Origin: Hydrogenobacter sp. T-2 | GTDB taxonomy: Bacteria > Aquificota > Aquificia > Aquificales > Aquificaceae | Assembly (NCBI RefSeq): GCF_033971325.1 | Contig: NZ_CP117180.1 | Location: 750,041-814,040 of the forward strand | Length of the DNA: 64,000 nucleotides | Reading direction: 5' to 3' | In this document: positions 21,863-31,956 of the stretch, in pieces | Layout: the number at the start of each line of letters is the position of its first letter | How positions within the stretch are numbered: position 1 is the first letter of the stretch | The notes under the pieces: model-generated | Seen by the model: the letters and a program-made list of their open reading frames with translations, nothing else | Database searches by the model: none | What the model was told of the DNA's origin: nothing | Translations under genes and position numbers: made by a program

Positions 21863-23694
21863 ATCTTTATGGGTTTTATCTTTACCGCCACCTCATCTGG
21901 ATTTATTACATCACCCACAGATATAAGCACTTCCTCCACAACACCTTCCACAGGACTGTGAACCTCATTTTCCATCTTCATGGCTTCCACCACAAAGAGC
22001 ACATCGCCCTCTTTCACAGTCTGTCCTATACTTACCTTTACATTTACGACTTTTCCAGAAATAGGTGAAGTCACATCTCCAACACCCACAGGTCTTGGTC
22101 TCTTTGGCTTTACCTCCATAGCAGAGGTTATTTCGCCATAGGGTGATGGTATGTTTTCCACCTCTTTAAGAGGTCTAAGAATAACCTCCTCTAACTTTCC
22201 ATCAAGCCTAATAAAGAAAGGTCTCCCTTCCGCAGTAGGCTCTCCCCTTCCTGCTATGTGTACATGATACTGCTCCCCATGAACGGTCACTATAAACTCC
22301 ACAGGTATGTTTTCTCTTTTTTCTTCAATAAGCTCTTCTGGAGGGAGTTTCTCTCCTTTTTCTCTGAATTCAAAAAACTCTTTGGCAACCAGTGGAAAGA
22401 GGGCGTAGGATAGTATATCTTCTTCGCTCTTTGCACCAGCCTTTATGGCTTCTTCTCTAACCTTTGGTAGCTCTGGTTCAAGCAAGTCCGCAGGTCTTAT
22501 ATGATATATGGGCTCTTCCTCTCCGAGGATTTTCTTTATGAGCTCCTCACTGATGGGTGCGGGTGGTCTACCATATAGCCCCTTTACGTAGTCCTTTGTT
22601 TCCTTTGTAACCACTTTGTATCTTTCTCCATGTAGCACATTAAGAAAAGCCTGAGAGCCTACTATTTGGCTTGTGGGCGTAACAAGAGGTGGATATCCAA
22701 GGTCTTGACGGACCCTGACAACCTCTTCAAGCACCTCTGGTAGTTTTTCCTCCATACCCTGCTCTCTTAATTGGCTTATAAAGTTGGATATCATACCCCC
22801 GGGAACTTGATGCAAAAGAACTCCCACGTCTGGATAAGGTGGCAGAACATCGTATTTCTTATACTTTGTCCTTATACTTGCAAAGAGGTCTCCAGCCTTT
22901 TGATAGAGCTTTTCGTCCACTTTAACCTCATAGCCAAACTCCCTTAGCACATAGATCATGGTCTCGCCGGGTGGGTGAGAGGTTTGACAAGAAAGGCTAT
23001 AAAAGACCGTATCTATCATGTCCGCACCCGCTTCTATACCCTTGAGCTGTGCCATCTCTGCAAGGTCCGCAGTGGTTTGAGTATGGAGATGAACTGGATA
23101 GTTTGGAAACTCTGACTTGAGAGCCTTTACCAATTCATAGGCTACCTTTGGAGACAGCAGTCCTGCCTGGTCTTTTATAGAAATAATGTCTATTCCCATA
23201 TCTACCAGTTCCTTTGCAACATTAACGTAATACTCCACCGTATGTACTGGGCTTATGGTATAAGAGAGCACTCCTTTAACTATTGCCCCCACCTTCTTGG
23301 CGGTTTCTATGGATTTTCTCATATTTCTTGTATCGTTAAGAGCGTCAAAGATCCTAAAGACTTCTATACCGTTATCGTATGCTCTTTTTACAAATTCCTC
23401 CACCACATCGTCCGCATAGTGCCTATAGCCAACTACATTTTGTCCTCTTAGGAGCATTTCAAGTTTTGTATTTGGAGCATGTTTTTTGAAAATCCTTAGC
23501 CTTTCCCAAGGGTCTTCCTTTAGATACCTAAGACAAACATCAAAGGTTGCCCCACCCCATACCTCAAGAGACCAAAAGCCACATTTGTCAAGAACCCCCA
23601 CTATTTCAAGCGTATCTTCTGTTCTTACTCTTGTGGCGAGTAAAGACTGGATACCGTCCCTTAGAGATACATCGGTTATAAAAATCTCTCGCAT
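21859..23694 (-). CDS. Biotin-dependent carboxylase carboxyltransferase subunit (PycB or CfiA type)
   Basis: 611 residues: HMGL-like carboxyltransferase domain first (FITDVSLRDGIQSLLATRV, EVWGGATFDVCLRYL, SIKDQAGLL, HLHTQTTADLAEM), a conserved carboxylase domain, then a biotinyl domain with VEAMKMENEV near the C-terminus. This is the layout of pyruvate carboxylase subunit B, oxaloacetate decarboxylase alpha, and the large subunit of 2-oxoglutarate carboxylase known from Hydrogenobacter. Sequence alone does not settle the acceptor. No biotin carboxylase subunit gene is nearby. ATG 23694 follows TATAAT by six bases, so the transcript may be leaderless; an upstream in-frame start would overlap thiL. 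Confidence 0.9.
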   Translation of the reverse strand: MREIFITDVSLRDGIQSLLATRVRTEDTLEIVGVLDKCGFWSLEVWGGATFDVCLRYLKEDPWERLRIFKKHAPNTKLEMLLRGQNVVGYRHYADDVVEEFVKRAYDNGIEVFRIFDALNDTRNMRKSIETAKKVGAIVKGVLSYTISPVHTVEYYVNVAKELVDMGIDIISIKDQAGLLSPKVAYELVKALKSEFPNYPVHLHTQTTADLAEMAQLKGIEAGADMIDTVFYSLSCQTSHPPGETMIYVLREFGYEVKVDEKLYQKAGDLFASIRTKYKKYDVLPPYPDVGVLLHQVPGGMISNFISQLREQGMEEKLPEVLEEVVRVRQDLGYPPLVTPTSQIVGSQAFLNVLHGERYKVVTKETKDYVKGLYGRPPAPISEELIKKILGEEEPIYHIRPADLLEPELPKVREEAIKAGAKSEEDILSYALFPLVAKEFFEFREKGEKLPPEELIEEKRENIPVEFIVTVHGEQYHVHIAGRGEPTAEGRPFFIRLDGKLEEVILRPLKEVENIPSPYGEITSAMEVKPKRPRPVGVGDVTSPISGKVVNVKVSIGQTVKEGDVLFVVEAMKMENEVHSPVEGVVEEVLISVGDVINPDEVAVKIKPIKI

Positions 23695-23700
23695 AGGAAA

Positions 23701-23706
23701 ATTATA
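23701..23706 (-). promoter_or_regulatory. Extended -10 before the biotin carboxylase subunit, nested in thiL stop
   Basis: Minus-strand TGGTATAAT; the TAA inside it is the stop codon of thiL. Six bases separate it from the ATG at 23694. Confidence 0.6.
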
Positions 23707-24628
23707 CCACCCTAAAGTGGTCAAAACCCGTAGGTTTTAGAGGTTTACCGTCAAGAAAAACACCCTCACCCTCTTCCACAAAACCTATCTGCACCATACT
23801 TAGAAAGGGGTTCAACCTTTCAGGAAGATGAGTAAACAAAAGCTCATAGTCCTCCCCACCAGAGAGTGCATACTCAAGTGGGTCTTTGCCATGTCTTTTG
23901 CAAAAGCTTACAAGTTCTTGAGATATAGGTATCTTATCAGAAAAAAGGCTAATCTTTACTTGGCTTGCCTTTGAGAGTTTTTCCACATCCGAGGAGAGCC
24001 CATCGCTTATATCCATGCTGGCATTGGCATATTTGGATATATGCCTTATAAAGTCTATCCTTGCGGTAGGTCTTAGATGTTTTTCTATGAGCCTTAGTTC
24101 AAAATCTTCGTAGTGCTTTTTCTCCATTTGAAGAAGTTCAAGCCCAGCCCTTGAGTCACCCAAAGTTCCAGAAACAAAAACTCCATCTCCCACCTTTGCA
24201 CCACCTCTTCCCACAAACCTATCCGCCTTGCCAATCATGAAAATATCCAAACCGAGTTTATCACCCTTGCTTATGTTTCCACCCACTACCTGACAGGAAT
24301 AAAACTCGCAAGCCTTCTTTATGCCCAAGTATATACCCTCCACATATCTTACCTCTAAGTCTGGCAAGATTAGAGAAACAAGACAGTAAAGTGGCTCTCC
24401 ACCATTTGCCACCACATCGCTCACATTCACCGATATAGCCTTCCAGCCTATGGCAGAGGGTGGATAGTGAATTCTGAAATGTCTATCCTGAAGAAGTAGG
24501 TCGCAGGTTAAAAGCAAGGTATTTTCTTGAAGTTTTATAGGTGCGGTGTCATCTCCTATAATGTGGCTATTCAGTAATCCCTTGAGCCTTTCTATGAGAC
24601 CAAACTCGCCTATTTCAGATATCTTCAT
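23702..24628 (-). CDS. thiL: Thiamine-monophosphate kinase
   Basis: Phosphorylates thiamine phosphate to thiamine diphosphate. 308 residues of the PurM/AIR-synthase-like fold. Motifs: GDDTAPIK near the N-terminus, SVNVSDVVANGG, MDISDGLSSDVEKL and ALSGGEDYELLFT. The product is the cofactor of 2-oxoacid ferredoxin oxidoreductases expected in this kind of organism. It overlaps the NIL protein gene by 4 bases and ends eight bases before the start of the biotin carboxylase subunit. Confidence 0.94.
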   Translation of the reverse strand: MKISEIGEFGLIERLKGLLNSHIIGDDTAPIKLQENTLLLTCDLLLQDRHFRIHYPPSAIGWKAISVNVSDVVANGGEPLYCLVSLILPDLEVRYVEGIYLGIKKACEFYSCQVVGGNISKGDKLGLDIFMIGKADRFVGRGGAKVGDGVFVSGTLGDSRAGLELLQMEKKHYEDFELRLIEKHLRPTARIDFIRHISKYANASMDISDGLSSDVEKLSKASQVKISLFSDKIPISQELVSFCKRHGKDPLEYALSGGEDYELLFTHLPERLNPFLSMVQIGFVEEGEGVFLDGKPLKPTGFDHFRVV

Positions 24629-24867
24629 TCTGTAAATATCTGCCCTTCTATGGGTTGAACTATAACGCCCCTTTCTTCTATAAACTTCACAACCCTATCT
24701 ATCTCTTCTGCTTCCCCTTCTATTTCAACGGTTAGTATGCCTGTATCTTTAGTGACTTTTGCGGTTCTTATGTTAACAACCACATCAAAACTTTTGCAGA
24801 CCATACATAGGATAGGGTCTTTCACCCTCTCTTCTGGATATATGAGCTGAAGTCTTATAAGGTTCAT
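24625..24867 (-). CDS. Stand-alone NIL domain protein
   Basis: 80 residues with the beta-alpha-beta ferredoxin-like pattern of the NIL domain (IRLQLIYPEERVKDPILCMVCKS, ILTVEIEGEAEEI, VKFIEERGV). The domain is usually found at the C-terminus of methionine importers (MetN) or fused to ferredoxins, where it is thought to bind ligands; here it stands alone. Two nearby Cys (CMVC) are visible. ATG is eight bases after a TGATATAAT element and has no ribosome site. The thiL gene overlaps it by 4 bases. Confidence 0.78.
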   Translation of the reverse strand: MNLIRLQLIYPEERVKDPILCMVCKSFDVVVNIRTAKVTKDTGILTVEIEGEAEEIDRVVKFIEERGVIVQPIEGQIFTE

Positions 24868-24875
24868 GGGGTAGT

Positions 24876-24881
24876 ATTATA
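24876..24881 (-). promoter_or_regulatory. Extended -10 before the NIL gene
   Basis: Minus-strand TGATATAAT placed eight bases before ATG 24867 and just after the HDOD gene stop. No Shine-Dalgarno follows. Confidence 0.55.
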
Positions 24882-26129
24882 TCAGACCTTGAGGATGTGG
24901 TCAGCCATTTCAAAGGAAGATTTAGCTATATCAATTAGAATTTGACCGTTTATGCCGGTAAGCCTTTCTAAGTTTGCGATAAAATCACTCTGGGTAGATT
25001 CTTGCATATTCAGCAACTCTGGAAATTTTTCCTCCAATACTATGGAATAATCCAATATGCTCCTTAAGCGCGCATTCTTCCCAGTATATCCGTCAATAAT
25101 TTCCTGCTCCATTTTAACATCTTTTAGAAAAGCTATTTTATCCATGCCAAGGATCTCATCTATTAGAGAAAAAAGACCTATTAGGTATGCTTCAGATTCG
25201 TATTGGGGATATATAAGTTCTGCAATTCGTTGAGCTATTAGAGCTCTTATAAGTGATTTCTTCCATAATTCTGGGTTTTCGATAGATATGTAGTCATTCA
25301 TAGCCAGCACGAGTAGAAAATTCTTTAAATTCTTTAGTCCAAGCAGAGCACAAGCTTGCTCAACGCTCTTTATTTCTTTGATTGGAGAATAGTAGGCGGA
25401 ATTAACGAGCCTAAGGATTTTTGCGGTCATACCCACATCTGTAGATATTATGCTGGCTACTTCTTTAGGGCTTTGGGCAGAGTGGATTACAGCCATGGTT
25501 TTGAGTAGTGTATGTTTCAAATAGGGGGCACTTTGAAACTCTTTAAGTATAAAAGGGCTTTCTAAATAGTTACCCTGAAAATAATTTCCCACATCTATGA
25601 CTCTATTGTATTCTTTTTCGCTTTCTATTCTTGATATAAGAAGAGTTTTTGAATTTTTTCTTGCAAGCTCTACTATATTCTGATTTAACCTTTTTACGTC
25701 CACAGATATAATACTTATCTTATCTAAAAGCCCAGCGAGTTTAACGTTGTTTAGATGACTTTCGTCAAGACTGAAAACGACACCTCTCTCAATATATCTA
25801 TCGATTGCGTTGAGTATTTGCTTGTAAACCACTCCACCTACAGGCATTTGAGGTTCAATTATGTCTATTATGAGTTTTTTAGGGTCAAGAGCCTCTATAG
25901 CCTTATTGATTAGAGAATCAAGCGACACATTTATCATTATCTTCTTCCCTTCACCAACTCTGTCTATGCCCTGTTCTAAGATTATTTCTACTATTATGTA
26001 AGTTGCCCTATTGTATGGAACTTCTTTTGGATATACGTGCATATTTTCCTTTTTTCTGAGAAAGACTTCAAAAGCAACCCTCCTACCTTCTTTGTTAAAT
26101 ATGGGCTGCTTTGCTATAAGAAAGCTCAT
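24882..26129 (-). CDS. EAL-like/HDOD signalling protein (YuxH type)
   Basis: 415 residues. The N-terminal 200 resemble an EAL domain of the YuxH type ([21 protein letters not shown]), in which the catalytic EAL motif is replaced (FEVFLR), so phosphodiesterase activity is doubtful. An HDOD domain follows (about 205-400; [28 protein letters not shown]). Such proteins act in signalling or motility control in other bacteria; the role here is unknown. Its ATG lies inside glyA (35-base overlap in another frame), implying translational coupling. Confidence 0.87.
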   Translation of the reverse strand: MSFLIAKQPIFNKEGRRVAFEVFLRKKENMHVYPKEVPYNRATYIIVEIILEQGIDRVGEGKKIMINVSLDSLINKAIEALDPKKLIIDIIEPQMPVGGVVYKQILNAIDRYIERGVVFSLDESHLNNVKLAGLLDKISIISVDVKRLNQNIVELARKNSKTLLISRIESEKEYNRVIDVGNYFQGNYLESPFILKEFQSAPYLKHTLLKTMAVIHSAQSPKEVASIISTDVGMTAKILRLVNSAYYSPIKEIKSVEQACALLGLKNLKNFLLVLAMNDYISIENPELWKKSLIRALIAQRIAELIYPQYESEAYLIGLFSLIDEILGMDKIAFLKDVKMEQEIIDGYTGKNARLRSILDYSIVLEEKFPELLNMQESTQSDFIANLERLTGINGQILIDIAKSSFEMADHILKV

Positions 26130-27381
26130 CTATTACCTCTTTGAGTTCAGGATATAGTGGAAATTGTTGGCAGAGGTCTATCACCTCTTTGCTGACTTTC
26201 TCTATAGTATCACTATCCTCTATGTTGTTTATAACCTGTGCTATGAGCCTTGCTATGTATCTCATCTCATCTTCCTTCATGCCTCTTGTAGTCATGGCAG
26301 GCGTTCCTATCCTTATACCGCTTGTCTTTGTGGGTGGAAGTGGGTCAAAGGGAACCGCGTTTTTGTTAACCGTTATGTTTGCTTTGCCGAGGGCCTCTTC
26401 CGCCTGTTTGCCAGTGGTTCCCTTGTCTCTGAGGTCAAGAAGCACTATGTGGCTGTCTGTTCCGTTAGAGACCACTTTAAAGCCAAGCCTCATAAACTCT
26501 TCAGCCATGGCTTGGGCGTTTTTAACTACCTGCCTTGCGTACTCTCTAAACTCTTCTGTCATGGCTTCTTTGAAGGCTACCGCCTTTGCTGCGATCACAT
26601 GCATAAGTGGTCCGCCTTGTATTCCAGGAAATACGCTTTTGTCTATTTCCTTTGCAAACTCTGACTTGCAGAGGATAAAGCCTCCCCTTGGACCTCTTAG
26701 GGTCTTGTGGGTTGTAGAAGTTACAAAGTGAGCATAAGGCACAGGGTTTGGATACACACCACCTGCTATCAAGCCTGAGTAGTGTGCCATGTCCACCATA
26801 AGGTAAGCACCCACATCCTCCGCTATTTGGGCAAACTTTTCCCAATCTATAACTCTTGGATATGCGGAGGCACCAGCTACTATTAGCTTAGGCTTGTGCT
26901 CCTTTGCCAACCTATAGACTTGGTCGTAGTCTATAAGCTCTGTCTCGGGGTTTAGCCCATAGTAGACCACGTTATATATCTTTCCAGAGAAGTTCACCCT
27001 TGCACCGTGAGAGAGGTGTCCTCCATGGGCAAGGTCCATTCCTAATATGGTGTCCCCCGGCTTCAAAAGGGTCATATAAACTGCCATGTTTGCCTGAGAG
27101 CCAGAATGAGGCTGGACGTTGGCATGCTCCGCTCCATAGAGCTCTTTTACTCTCTTTATGGCAAGGTCTTCCGCAATATCTACGAACTCACAGCCACCGT
27201 AATACCTCTTGTGTGGCAGTCCTTCCGCATACTTGTTGGTTAGCACAGAGCCTTGTGCTTCCATAACTGCAAGGGATGTGAAGTTTTCTGAGGCTATAAG
27301 CTCAAGATGGTAAAACTGCCTTTTGTATTCCTTTACCACTGCCTCATATATCTCTGGGTCTGTCTGTTTAAGGTGTCTCAT
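26095..27381 (-). CDS. glyA: Serine hydroxymethyltransferase
   Basis: PLP enzyme interconverting serine and glycine with tetrahydrofolate. 428 residues. Motifs: [45 protein letters not shown], and the lysine-containing [12 protein letters not shown]. The start lies 10 bases after the guaA stop; the stop TAA forms part of a TAAAAT element seven bases before the ATG, and no good ribosome site is present. The 3' end contains the start of the HDOD gene. Confidence 0.97.
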   Translation of the reverse strand: MRHLKQTDPEIYEAVVKEYKRQFYHLELIASENFTSLAVMEAQGSVLTNKYAEGLPHKRYYGGCEFVDIAEDLAIKRVKELYGAEHANVQPHSGSQANMAVYMTLLKPGDTILGMDLAHGGHLSHGARVNFSGKIYNVVYYGLNPETELIDYDQVYRLAKEHKPKLIVAGASAYPRVIDWEKFAQIAEDVGAYLMVDMAHYSGLIAGGVYPNPVPYAHFVTSTTHKTLRGPRGGFILCKSEFAKEIDKSVFPGIQGGPLMHVIAAKAVAFKEAMTEEFREYARQVVKNAQAMAEEFMRLGFKVVSNGTDSHIVLLDLRDKGTTGKQAEEALGKANITVNKNAVPFDPLPPTKTSGIRIGTPAMTTRGMKEDEMRYIARLIAQVINNIEDSDTIEKVSKEVIDLCQQFPLYPELKEVIDELSYSKAAHI

Positions 27382-27388
27382 GCTTAAT

Positions 27389-27394
27389 ATTTTA
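27389..27394 (-). promoter_or_regulatory. -10-like element before glyA, nested in guaA stop
   Basis: Minus-strand TAAAAT; its first three bases are the guaA stop codon. Seven bases then the glyA ATG. Confidence 0.4.
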
Positions 27395-28924
27395 CTCCCA
27401 TTCTATGGTCGCTGGTGGTTTTGAAGATATGTCGTAGACCACCCTGTTTACTCCCTTTACCTCGTTTATTATCCTCCTCATTACGTGGTCCAAAAATTCA
27501 TAGGGAAGCCTTGACCAGTCCGCTGTCATACCATCTGAGCTGTCCACTGCCCTTAATCCTACTACCCTCTCGTAAGTTCTTACATCTCCCATAACGCCCA
27601 CGCTCTTGACAGGAAGAAGCACCGCAAAAGCCTGCCATACCTTGTTATAAAGCCCCCATTTCTTTAGCTCCTGTATGAATATGTAGTCCGCCTCTCTGAG
27701 AATTTCTAAGTCTTCTTCTTTGACCTCACCCAGTATCCTTATAGCAAGACCTGGACCGGGAAAGGGATGACGCATGAGCACCTCTTCTGGCACTCCCAAG
27801 AGTCTTCCCACCATGCGCACCTCATCCTTAAAAAGCTCCCTCAGAGGTTCAACAAGTCTTAGGTTCATCCTCTCTGGAAGACCACCCACGTTGTGGTGAG
27901 TCTTTATCACCTTTGCACCGGGAATGCCCGCACTTTCCACCACGTCAGGGTATAGAGTGCCTTGCAGAAGAAACTCAGCACCAAAGCTCTTTGCCTCCTT
28001 CTCAAAGACCTCTATGAAGGTATGTCCTATTAGCCTTCTCTTTTCCTCAGGGTCTTCTATACCCTTCAGCCTTTGCAAAAACACTTCTTTGGCGTCCACA
28101 CGCTGAAAGGGTAAGCCCATTTTTCTAAAGTAGCCTTCCACCTCCTCCACTTCACCTTTTCTCAAAAGTCCGTGGTCTACAAAAATACAGTGCAGTTGTT
28201 TACCTATAGCCTTGTATGTCAAGAGTGCAGAGACTGTTGAGTCCACACCGCCAGAGAGGGCACATATCACTTTTCCCTTTCCCACCTCTTGCCTTATATC
28301 CTCTATTTTTTCCTCTATAAAATTACCCATCTCCCAGTTTTTCTCCGCATTACTTACGCGAAAGAGAAAGTTGGCAAGCAGTTCCTTTCCATACTGGGTA
28401 TGTGCCACCTCTGGGTGAAACTGCACGCCGTAAATGGGCTTGCTTTTGTGTTTTATAACCGCATAGGGAGAGTTTTCTGAACTGGCAAGACTTAGAAAAT
28501 TTTCTGGCAATTTTACCGCCTTGTCCGCGTGGCTCATCCACACGTCAAATTCCCTTGGTAAACCTTCAAATAGCGGGTCTTCCTTTAGAACTCTTAGCTT
28601 TGCTCTTCCGTATTCTTGTTTTTGAGACCTTTTCACCATACCACCCAGTTGATGCACTATAGTCTGAAGCCCATAGCATATACCAAGAATGGGAATGTTA
28701 AGGTTGTATAGCTCTGGCTTTGGAAGGGGTGCGTCCTGTTCGTATACAGAGGCTGGACCGCCGGAGAATATAAGGCAGTAGGGGTTTTTCTCCCTTACCT
28801 CCTCATGGCTTATGTGGTAAGGCACGATTTCACTGTATACACCAAGCTCTCTTACTCTTCTTGCAATAAGCTGAACATACTGAGAGCCAAAATTAAGGAT
28901 TAGGACAGACCTTTTTACCACCAT
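27392..28924 (-). CDS. guaA: GMP synthase (glutamine-hydrolysing)
   Basis: Converts XMP to GMP. 510 residues: glutamine amidotransferase domain first ([26 protein letters not shown], nucleophile in [18 protein letters not shown]), then the ATP-pyrophosphatase domain ([14 protein letters not shown]) and the C-terminal dimerisation domain ([14 protein letters not shown]). ATG follows a TATAAT by five bases, without a Shine-Dalgarno. The divergent cfa gene shares the upstream region. Confidence 0.97.
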   Translation of the reverse strand: MVVKRSVLILNFGSQYVQLIARRVRELGVYSEIVPYHISHEEVREKNPYCLIFSGGPASVYEQDAPLPKPELYNLNIPILGICYGLQTIVHQLGGMVKRSQKQEYGRAKLRVLKEDPLFEGLPREFDVWMSHADKAVKLPENFLSLASSENSPYAVIKHKSKPIYGVQFHPEVAHTQYGKELLANFLFRVSNAEKNWEMGNFIEEKIEDIRQEVGKGKVICALSGGVDSTVSALLTYKAIGKQLHCIFVDHGLLRKGEVEEVEGYFRKMGLPFQRVDAKEVFLQRLKGIEDPEEKRRLIGHTFIEVFEKEAKSFGAEFLLQGTLYPDVVESAGIPGAKVIKTHHNVGGLPERMNLRLVEPLRELFKDEVRMVGRLLGVPEEVLMRHPFPGPGLAIRILGEVKEEDLEILREADYIFIQELKKWGLYNKVWQAFAVLLPVKSVGVMGDVRTYERVVGLRAVDSSDGMTADWSRLPYEFLDHVMRRIINEVKGVNRVVYDISSKPPATIEWE

Positions 28925-28929
28925 ACTTA

Positions 28930-28935
28930 ATTATA
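28930..28935 (-). promoter_or_regulatory. -10 element of guaA (leaderless candidate)
   Basis: Minus-strand TATAAT five bases before ATG 28924; transcription would begin at or next to the start codon. Confidence 0.55.
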
Positions 28936-28942
28936 TATCTTC

Positions 28943-28971
28943 TTGACAGCAGGATGGTGCACATTTATACT
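28943..28971 (+). promoter_or_regulatory. cfa promoter
   Basis: TTGACA (28943-28948), 17-base spacer, TATACT (28966-28971). The leader of about 16 bases carries GAGGAGGG before ATG 28994. Confidence 0.8.
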
Positions 28972-28993
28972 AACAATTGAGGAGGGTTATCAA

Positions 28994-30187
28994 ATGGTAG
29001 AAAAGATCATAACAAGGCTGAACGAGGGTTTTAGCGAAGGTTTATCCCTTGAACTGCCTGATGGGAGGTGCATTGGAAAGGGATTGCATAGGATAAAGGT
29101 TTTGAAAGAGGATGTCTTAAAGGAGGTTTTAAAAGACCCTGAGATGGGCTTTTGCGAAGCCTACATGAGGGGAGATATAAGTATTGATGGTGATTTGGAG
29201 AAGGTTTTGATAGCCTGTATGGAGTATGTGGAATCTGAAGGTAAAAGGGGGAAAAGGGAGGTTTTTTCCTCTCTCCTCAGGTGGATTTTGAAGGGTATAG
29301 GGCTTATCAAAAAGGTTGAAGGCAAAGAGGTAAGAAGGCACTACGACCTAGGTAACGAATTTTATCAGCTTTGGCTCGATAAGTCAATGACTTATTCCTG
29401 TGCCTTCTTTTCAGACAAAAACATGAGCCTTGAGGAAGCACAAAGTGAAAAGAGAAGGATAATATACGAAAAACTCCAGCTAAAAGAGGGAGACAGGCTT
29501 TTAGACATTGGCTGTGGGTGGGGTTCTATAATTCTTGAAACCGCACAGCTATACGGAGTTCAATCCACCGGCATAACCCTCTCTAAGAATCAGTATGAGT
29601 TTGTCAAGGAGAGAATAAAGAGCCTTGGTCTGGAAGGTAAGGCTGAGGTGTATCTTATGCACTACGAAGATTTGCCAAAGATCGGTAGAAAGTTCAACAA
29701 AGTAGTGTCAGTAGGTATGTTTGAGCATGTAGGAAAGGGAAGGCATAGGAAGTTTTTTGAAGTGGTCCGTGAAATAATGGAAGATGGCGGACTTTTCCTG
29801 CTCCATACCATAGGAAAGGTTCACACCTCAAGCCAGAGCAGATGGATAAGAAAATACATATTTCCGGGTGGCTACCTACCCTCCATAGAAGAGGTGATCA
29901 GAGCTTCCAAAGGGCTTGGTTTCAACCTTATAGACATAGACAATTGGAGGCTTCACTATTATCTAACTCTGAAGGAATGGAAGAAGAGGTTTTTGACTGT
30001 TAGGGACTGGGTTGTTAAGCGGTATGGGGAGGAGTTCTATAGAATGTGGGAGCTGTATCTTACTTCCTCTGCAGTTTCCTTCTACAGGGGGAGCAATCAT
30101 CTTTTTCAGTTTCTCCTATCAAAGGGGGTGATAAACACTTATCCGGTGATGAGAAGATACATAGGTCAACCTCTTCTCAGCTCATGA
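28994..30187 (+). CDS. cfa: Cyclopropane-fatty-acyl-phospholipid synthase family protein
   Basis: SAM-dependent methyltransferase that adds a methylene to unsaturated acyl chains of membrane lipids, 397 residues. The N-terminal lipid-binding domain is followed by the Rossmann domain with LLDIGCGWGSIILETA. Family motifs: RRHYDLGNEFYQLWLDKSMTYSC and SVGMFEHVGKGRH. ATG 28994 has GAGGAGGG upstream; a longer in-frame reading would start inside the -35 box and is rejected. Overlaps the converging ABC ATPase by 22 bases. Confidence 0.9.
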   Translation: MVEKIITRLNEGFSEGLSLELPDGRCIGKGLHRIKVLKEDVLKEVLKDPEMGFCEAYMRGDISIDGDLEKVLIACMEYVESEGKRGKREVFSSLLRWILKGIGLIKKVEGKEVRRHYDLGNEFYQLWLDKSMTYSCAFFSDKNMSLEEAQSEKRRIIYEKLQLKEGDRLLDIGCGWGSIILETAQLYGVQSTGITLSKNQYEFVKERIKSLGLEGKAEVYLMHYEDLPKIGRKFNKVVSVGMFEHVGKGRHRKFFEVVREIMEDGGLFLLHTIGKVHTSSQSRWIRKYIFPGGYLPSIEEVIRASKGLGFNLIDIDNWRLHYYLTLKEWKKRFLTVRDWVVKRYGEEFYRMWELYLTSSAVSFYRGSNHLFQFLLSKGVINTYPVMRRYIGQPLLSS

Positions 30188-30930
30188 ACTTCTCCCAAAC
30201 CTTTGTCTATAAACTCCCTTACAAAGGGTATTTGAGAATTCATAATCTCTTCCTTTGTGCCTATCTGGGCGACTTGACCCTCTTTTATTATCATTATTCT
30301 GTCTGAGATAGAGAAGGCAGAAACGAGGTCATGAGACACTACTATGGCGGTTGAGCTAGTTTTCTTCCTGAGGCTTACTATGAGCTCATCTATGAGCCTG
30401 CTGGTGATAGGGTCAAGTCCTGAGGTGGGTTCATCGTATATAAGGAGCTCTGGCTCTGTGGCTATGGCTCTTGCTATACCAACTCTTTTCCTCATGCCAC
30501 CTGATAGTTCAGAGGGGTATAGGTCAAGACTCTCTTCTGAAAGCCCCACCATGTTTAGATACTTTAGAGCTGTGGACCTTAGCTCTTCTTTGCTGTAGTT
30601 TCCATGCTCTAGGTAGTAGAACACCACGTTCTCCCATACGGTAAGGCTATCAAAAAGCGCCGCACCTTGAAAAACATATCCGATTTTTTTCCTCATCTCG
30701 TCAAGCTCAATTTGACTAAGGGAAGAAACATCCTTTCCAAAGACCTTTACCTTTCCACTGGTTGGTTTCAAAAGACTAACAATACACTTGGTTATAGTGG
30801 TCTTACCACTGCCACTTCCTCCCAGTACGGTAAAGACTTCCCCCTCATAAACCTCAAAGCTCACATCTTTGAGTATCTGCCTGTCTCCTATCGTGAGATT
30901 AAGGTTTTCTACAGAAACGATGGGTTTCAT
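30166..30930 (-). CDS. ABC transporter ATP-binding protein, MlaF-like
   Basis: 254-residue ATPase. Walker A GGSGSGKTTITK, signature LSGGMRKRVGIARAIA, Walker B LLIYDEPTSGLDP. The C-terminal tail (VREFIDKGLGEVHEL) resembles MlaF/Ttg2A, the ATPase of lipid-trafficking MlaFEDB systems that maintain outer-membrane asymmetry. No MlaE permease or MCE-domain gene is adjacent here, so the assignment rests on sequence only. Overlaps the PNPOx-like gene by 4 bases. Confidence 0.85.
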   Translation of the reverse strand: MKPIVSVENLNLTIGDRQILKDVSFEVYEGEVFTVLGGSGSGKTTITKCIVSLLKPTSGKVKVFGKDVSSLSQIELDEMRKKIGYVFQGAALFDSLTVWENVVFYYLEHGNYSKEELRSTALKYLNMVGLSEESLDLYPSELSGGMRKRVGIARAIATEPELLIYDEPTSGLDPITSRLIDELIVSLRKKTSSTAIVVSHDLVSAFSISDRIMIIKEGQVAQIGTKEEIMNSQIPFVREFIDKGLGEVHELRRG

Positions 30931-31364
30931 GCAGACCTAAGAGCATCAAGCACAAGTTGGTCAAGTTCTCCAGCCTTCTGCAGGTCTCCCGTGTGCATAA
31001 AGGGTATAGTTCCAGTTATTGTTCCGCCAGGGAAGAGATTGTTCTCCACGCTCTGTATCTTGACCTCAAACACAGAGACGGGAAACTTTACCTCTTCTAT
31101 CCTATCAATTAGAAGGTTAGCATTTCCGTAGCAGGTAAGTGCCTTATCCTGTGCTATAAGCATAAGACATGCCTGTCCTGTCTGGAGCATATTCTTGGCA
31201 CTCTTTGCGTTAGAGCTCAGTGCAATTTTAATAGTTCTTTCGTCCACAGGATACACCCATGTTATAAAGGTCATGTGTATATTGCTTTCTTTGTCAGAGG
31301 TGGCAAGCACCGTGGGAAAAACTCCAAGATTCCTCATAAGGTCAACAAGCTCCTTTGGAAGCAT
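30927..31364 (-). CDS. Pyridoxamine 5'-phosphate oxidase-like flavin-binding protein
   Basis: 145-residue split-barrel protein resembling the PNPOx-like family (MLPKELVDLMRNLGVFPTVLATSDKES, IHMTFITWVYPVDERT, ALSSNAKSAKNM). Such proteins bind FMN or F420-type cofactors; the substrate is unknown. A clear AAGGAGGT precedes the ATG. Located between a CDP-alcohol phosphotransferase and an Mla-type ATPase with short gaps, so it belongs to the same transcription unit. Confidence 0.75.
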   Translation of the reverse strand: MLPKELVDLMRNLGVFPTVLATSDKESNIHMTFITWVYPVDERTIKIALSSNAKSAKNMLQTGQACLMLIAQDKALTCYGNANLLIDRIEEVKFPVSVFEVKIQSVENNLFPGGTITGTIPFMHTGDLQKAGELDQLVLDALRSA

Positions 31365-31368
31365 TTTT

Positions 31369-31944
31369 TTACCTCCTTGTGAGTTTTCTAAAAATATATA
31401 CCCTTTGTAGGGTAGTAGCCAAAGAACCCAAGGCTATGAGAAAAACTGCAGGAAATACAAGGTCAAGGGCTATTCCCGTTAAGAGCACCATCCACCTTTC
31501 TGGTCTTTCAAAAAGCCCTACCTTTAGCTCATAGCCAAGACCTTCCGCCCTTGCCCTTGCATAGCTAACAGTAAAGGAAAAAAGCATGGCAAGGAGAGAA
31601 ACCACCGAGAGAACCTTATCCTCAGAGGAGAGGGCTATAGCTATAAAGGGAAGGGCGTCAGAAACCCTGTCAAGCAGAGAGTCAAGAAAGGCACCAAAAC
31701 TTGAACTCTTTCCTAACCTTCTTGCAAGAGCACCGTCTATGGCATCAGAGAGAGCACCCAAAAGCAAGAGGAAAAAGCTCAAAAGTGTATAGCCTAAATA
31801 AAGGACAATAGAGCCAAGAGCTACAAGCAATAGCCCCAAAAAGGTTATAAAATTCGGCGTAGCACCCAGCCTTTGGAGCAGTAATACCAACGGCTCTGTT
31901 AACTTCTCAAAGGTAGGCTTTAGCTCTCTTACAATATAGCTCAT
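31369..31944 (-). CDS. CDP-alcohol phosphatidyltransferase
   Basis: 191-residue membrane enzyme that exchanges an alcohol for CMP on a CDP-linked lipid. The signature with the catalytic aspartates is complete (DAIDGALARRLG, then GAFLDSLLDR). Several hydrophobic segments. Size and sequence suggest PgsA, PssA or archaetidylinositol-phosphate-synthase-like members, which cannot be separated here. It begins 12 bases after the 3' end of tRNA-Ser; TAGGAGAAGAG serves as its ribosome site. Confidence 0.88.
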   Translation of the reverse strand: MSYIVRELKPTFEKLTEPLVLLLQRLGATPNFITFLGLLLVALGSIVLYLGYTLLSFFLLLLGALSDAIDGALARRLGKSSSFGAFLDSLLDRVSDALPFIAIALSSEDKVLSVVSLLAMLFSFTVSYARARAEGLGYELKVGLFERPERWMVLLTGIALDLVFPAVFLIALGSLATTLQRVYIFRKLTRR

Positions 31945-31956
31945 ACTCTTCTCCTA

